Shown here piece by piece: positions 60,481 through 64,000 of a stretch of 64,000 nucleotides of DNA. Position 1 is the first letter of the stretch; each line of letters begins with the position of its first letter. Source of the stretch: Chelonoidis abingdonii (taxonomy: Eukaryota; Chordata; Testudines; Testudinidae); NCBI RefSeq assembly GCF_003597395.2, contig NC_133771.1, positions 129,010,117 to 129,074,116 on the forward strand. The letters are read 5' to 3'. The notes under the pieces were generated by a model, which saw only the letters and a program-made list of their open reading frames with translations, was not told where the DNA came from and searched no databases. The translations under genes were made by a program, and so were the position numbers.

Positions 60481-61290
60481 TCAGGGCCAATTTTGGATGG
60501 CTTCCAATTTGTTCACTTGGGGTTTTACCAGACCTTTTCCCACAATGTAGCCAAGATATTTGGCCTCCGTAAACCCCAAAGCACACTTGGCAGGGTTTGC
60601 TGTAAGGCCAGCTCGTCTGAAGGTATCAAGGACTGCCTGCACCTTCTGTAGGTGGGTTTCCCAGTCTGGGGTATGAATGACCACATCGTCCAAGTAGGCA
60701 GCAGCATAACTGGTATGCAGGCGTAATAGCTTGTCCATGAGGCTCTGGAAAGTAGCCAGGGCCCCCATGTAGTCCAAAAAGAAGGACAGTATATTGGAAA
60801 AGACCCTCTGATGTAGAGAATGCAGTCTTTTCCTTTGCATCTTCCTCAAGGGGAATCTGCCAGTACCCCTTTGTCAAGTCTAGGGTAGTCAAGTACCGGG
60901 CATTACCCAGATGGTCCACTAGTTCATCTATGTGAGGTATGGGGTATGCATCGAACTGGGATACTTCGTTTAGTTGCCGGAAGTCGTTGCAAAACCTTGT
61001 GGTGCCATCAGGTTTGGGCACTAGCACAATTGGGCTGACTGTGGGATTCTTTGATGATCTCCTAACTCCAGCATTTTTTTTTTACTGCTTTTATTTCTTC
61101 CCTTTTGCCCACTGGTACCCGATAGGGCCTCATTGTTATTCTGGCCCCAGGGTTCTTGACGATGTGGTGATAAGCCTTGGTTGTTTGACCCGGTTTTGTT
61201 GAGAACACAACTTGGTTCCGGAAGATTATCTCAGACACCTCATTCTTCTGGTCTGGTGTTAAATTGGGAGACACTTTCATATGTTTGGAA
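60481..61290 (-). pseudogene. Reverse transcriptase domain of the Gmr1-like element
   Basis: The N-terminal part at 61062-61280 includes NLTPDQKNEVSEIIFRNQV and MRPYRVPVGKREEIKAV. The palm at 60626-61027 shows VPKPDGTTRFCNDFRQLNEV, YPIPHIDELVDHLGNARYL, TTLDLTKGYWQIPL and a diverged VLLFGLHGGPG. After a frame change at about 60.8 kb comes AAYLDDVVIHTPDWETHL, with the catalytic YLDD at 60685-60696, then NPAKCALGFTEAKYLGYIVG. All RT blocks are in order and of Ty3/Gypsy type. A break near 61040-61060 and the one near 60.8 kb make it non-functional. Confidence 0.85.
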
Positions 61291-61379
61291 GGCTTGTTTT
61301 CCTGGGTTAGGTCTTTTCGGACAGTTATGCATGCCTCTTGTGCATGCCAGGGTTTCAGAAGGTTGATGTGATAAATCTG

Positions 61380-62400
61380 TTCTTGTTTTCGGCATCCTGG
61401 CTGCTGTACCTTTTAGGTTACTTCCCCTATGAGTTCAACCACCTCATAGGGTCCCTGCCATTGGGCCAGAAGCTTGCTTTCTGCCGTGGGTACCAACACC
61501 ATCACCCGATCCCCTAGTTGGAACTGTCGGACTTTTGCCTGGAGATTGTAATGCGTTCTCTGGGCCTTTTGTGCCTTTTCCAAATGTTCCCGCACAATAG
61601 GGGTGACCTGGGCTATCTGGTCTCCCATTTGTATTACATGTTCTATTATATTTCTCCCCTCATTGGGTTCCTCTTCCCAGATCTCTTTGGCGATACCTAG
61701 TATGCCACGGGGATGACGCCCGTATTATAACTTGAAGGGGGAAAACCCAGTTGAGGCCTGAGATACCTCCCGGATAGCGAACAAAAGATAGAGTAGTAGG
61801 GTGTCCCAATCCTTCCCGTCCTGACTTACACTTTCCGTATCATAGCCTTGAGGGTTCGGTTAAACCTTTCTACCAGCCCATTAGTCTGCAGATGGTAGAC
61901 TGATGTTCTTAGGGTATGTATATGAAGCAGCGTACAGAGGTCCTTTATTAGCTTTGACATAAATGGGGTTCCTTGGTCTGTTAATATCTCCATTGGTAGC
62001 CCCACTCAGGCAAAGATCCCCACCAGCTCTTTGGCTATTGTTTTAGAGGCTGTGTTCCTCAGGGGGACGGCTTCTGGGTAGCAAGTAGCATAGTCCAAAA
62101 CAACAAGTATATATTGGTGGCCCTGAGCCGTCTTCTCCAGGGGTCCCACTAGGTCCATGGCTACTTGCTCAAAGGGGACCTTTGTGATGGGAAGGGGTAC
62201 TAAAGGTGCCCTCAGGTGGGGATGAGGACTGTGCAGCTGACACTCTGGGCAGGATGCACAGTACCTCTGCACTTTTTCATGTACTCTGGGCGAGAAGAAC
62301 TGACCTAGAATTCGTGCCAGAGTCTTCTCTAATGCCCCCCAAAAAGATAACTATGAGCAAGACTTAATACAGTGTTCTGATGTTTTTGAGGTACTAGGAT
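61380..62400 (-). pseudogene. Integrase of the Gmr1-like element, upstream of RT
   Basis: From the right: LAHSYLFGGH (about 62341-62370) supplies the first zinc-finger histidine, and SPRVHEKVQRYCASCPECQ near 62235-62300 the second histidine and CxxC. The core shows VAMDLVGPLEK and YILVVLDYATCYPEAVPLRN (first Asp), LTDQGTPF near 61960-61985 (second Asp) and TNGLVERFNRTLK near 61870-61910 (Glu), so the DDE triad is visible. The C-terminal module at 61413-61628 has FQLGDRVMVLVPT and LLAQWQGPYEVVE, followed by QQPGCRKQEQIYHINLLKPW near 61350-61410. Breaks include a frameshift after the GGH, an in-frame TGA near 62006 (perhaps CpG decay of CGA) and others near 61.7-61.85 kb. It then runs on into RT. 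Confidence 0.8.
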
Positions 62401-62589
62401 CTGCTGTACCTTCTGCCTCTGTACTGGTGCAACCCGCCTGCAAACCATCCGAGTGTGGCTCTATATATGCGGATATGGGCTCGCACGAACCTGGTATCGC
62501 AACAGGCACCCCTACTGCTCGGGTAAAACCAAGCTACCTGCTCTGTTCGGTGTCAGATCAAAGCAGCCGCGGCGAGCCATCAAACCGGT

Positions 62590-64000
62590 TTAACAGCTAG
62601 CAACACTAACGAGTCAGGGCAACCCAATGGCAAGTCTCCACACCTCCGTGGGCCTACACACAGACCAACGGGGCCTTGGGCAGAACAGCAAGCCTGGAGC
62701 AGGGTTCGCACCTTCCCGAGGGGAGGGTGGACAAGATCCCCTGAGGCAGCCACGACATGTGAGAGCCAGGGAGAGAACCCAGGAGTCCTGACTCCCAAGC
62801 CCCCTGCTTCCAATCCCAGTAGAATTCCCTCTCCCTCCGATGTTAAGAAGACCTTAAACTCCGAGCCAAGAGCTGGACGCAAGGGCCCCCAGGGTCAGCA
62901 TCACGAAGAGACAGACACAGGGAATGTCAGCCTACCATCAGCTGCCCCCAGCCACAGGCACAAAGGTCACGCCCCTCCACAAGCCACCCAAGAGGAAGGT
63001 TTGGAGGGGGAGACCTAACCCTTGCGTGGGAAACCGGCCATCAGGTTGGCAGCATAATTAGGTTCCTCTTCCACGCCTTCACTATCACTTGCTCAACTGA
63101 AATAGCGACGGTGTCAGTTGTAGTTATATTATACCTGGTTTCTTTCTGCTGTCTGTTGTAGCTGAAACTGGTGATCATTTGGGAAAAGTTTGTAGGGCTT
63201 TTTTCAGAAATGTGTAATCTATAAACTCACTTAAGTGTGCTATAATCTTCCATCTAAGGATACTAGATATAAGGCTGCAATCAGAATCTCCTGAACCTTA
63301 TATGATTAATGGGAATAATTAAACTTTAGGATTTTTGTATGACACATAAGCTCCGCCCCAAGAGCCAGCTGCTGGGGGAACACTTCCAGCTGTGCTAAGG
63401 CCAACAAGGGTGCCACTGCTGGAGGAAGTCACCCCCACTTAATTTGCCAAGTCCATAGACTAATTCGAATACGATTTGTCTTTTGGCGGCCTCCTTGCGT
63501 CTCCGCGAACAGAGTGGGCAGGGGTCTGGTGTCAGGGGCTGGTGAGTGAGTGATTTATGACTAATGGACAGCAGACAACCAGAACCGATGTTATCACAGG
63601 ATTTACACATTGAGGGGAGAAGCTCGGCCTTCCGTTAAAGTTAGCAACAGAAGAACACATCTTAGTTGCCCGAAAGTCAAGCCTAGGCCTTCCTCTGCTA
63701 GCTAATGGATTATATTAGATTTGGTCATTCAGCCCTATGGATGTACCCTTAAGCCAGCCAGTCCTCTGATACCAAATGGCAGAAACTTTATCACAGAAAA
63801 CACTTTCTGAATTCCTGGTAGCAGGCCAGCCCAGCAAGGTTCAGCTGGGCAGATGGGCTAGGAGCTGTAGCAAAGGACTGAACACCCACACCTCCAAACA
63901 CCAGTGAGCTTGCCATATCCGCATGCAACCACCATTTGGGGACTGGGGCTGCGGGGGGGAGCAACTTCCAATGGCCAAATAGCCCACCAGCGGGGGGAGA
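62590..64000. other. Unassigned DNA with a MIR-like tail
   Basis: GAGAACCCAGGAGTCCTGACTCC near 62774-62796 resembles the end of a MIR/L3-type SINE. The 100-codon minus frame at 62580-62882 and the frame at 63395-63610 have no recognised domain. No matching LTR was seen here. Confidence 0.45.

Larger units (their letters stand above)
59201..62560 (-). mobile_element. Truncated Gmr1-like Ty3/Gypsy retrotransposon, Ty1/copia pol order
   Basis: Reading the minus strand from 62.56 to 59.2 kb gives an integrase N-terminal region and zinc finger, integrase core, integrase C-terminus, reverse transcriptase, RNase H, polypurine tract and LTR. The RT and RNase H are Ty3/Gypsy in type, yet integrase precedes RT. 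That is the Ty1/copia order described for Gmr1-type elements. No gag, protease or 5' LTR was found to the right, so the 5' part is missing or lost. Frameshifts and stops disable every domain. The right edge is approximate. Confidence 0.8.

Noticed and set aside
59201..62560. True Ty1/copia element
   Set aside because: The RT and RNase H motifs (TLDLTKGYWQIPL, YLDDVV, VTDHAPLQW) are of Ty3/Gypsy type; only the domain order is copia-like.
59201..62560. Endogenous retrovirus
   Set aside because: No env-like frame was seen, RNase H abuts the polypurine tract, and motifs are Metaviridae-like.
1..64000. Prokaryotic systems such as CRISPR arrays, operons or defence islands
   Set aside because: Composition, repeat content and lack of long intact frames show vertebrate nuclear DNA; no spaced direct-repeat arrays were found.
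62590..64000. 5' LTR or gag of the Gmr1-like element
   Set aside because: No match to the 643-bp LTR and no gag-like frame was visible; a CATGT match near 62755 is not next to an LTR end.

Overview
The window reads as vertebrate nuclear DNA, most likely a turtle. This rests on recognising its repeats: CR1 LINEs ending in octamer-like ATGAGTCT repeats, a full-length CR1 with a turtle-type ORF1, several LTR families familiar from chelonian genomes, and many hAT and Harbinger-like MITEs. Species cannot be read from the sequence. No intact protein-coding gene and no stable RNA gene could be supported. Nearly all long reading frames are decayed transposon genes or shadows of them. The window looks like an intron or intergenic region.

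Layout. 1-8.9 kb: a SINE-like repeat (about 1145-1345), an LTR-like block (about 1707-2635), an LTR (5294-6634) with a fold-back SINE inside it (6227-6384), a hAT MITE with an exact 8-bp target duplication (7415-7540) and a MIR/CORE-SINE (about 8490-8710). 8952-13.75 kb: an almost full-length CR1 LINE on the minus strand, with an SGNH-esterase ORF1 and an EN-RT ORF2, both broken. 13.8-24.3 kb: mostly unique AT-rich DNA with MITEs and a Gypsy-type solo LTR (21110-21833). 24.3-33.0 kb: a Tx1-like LINE of about 8 kb (minus) inserted into a solo LTR (plus). The composite is still bracketed by the LTR's 5-bp AAAAG duplication. 33-59 kb: mostly unique DNA with an L2-like LINE tail, an 872-bp solo LTR with an ACACT duplication, three palindromic hAT fold-back elements, a Tigger-like TA element and smaller MITEs. 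59.2-62.6 kb: a damaged Ty3/Gypsy-type element on the minus strand whose pol order is integrase, reverse transcriptase, RNase H, then the 3' LTR. That is the Ty1/copia order, as in Gmr1-type elements. The tail to 64 kb is mostly unassigned.

How the parts relate. The LTR at 59201-59843, still joined to its pol, belongs to the same family as the solo LTR at 24314-32973 and shares its ends with the one at 21110-21833. This supplies the likely coding source for otherwise anonymous solo LTRs. The nesting gives relative ages: the LTR inserted and recombined to a solo LTR before the Tx1-like LINE landed in it, and the 5294-6634 LTR predates its SINE. All coding copies are disrupted, so nothing here is likely to be mobile now.
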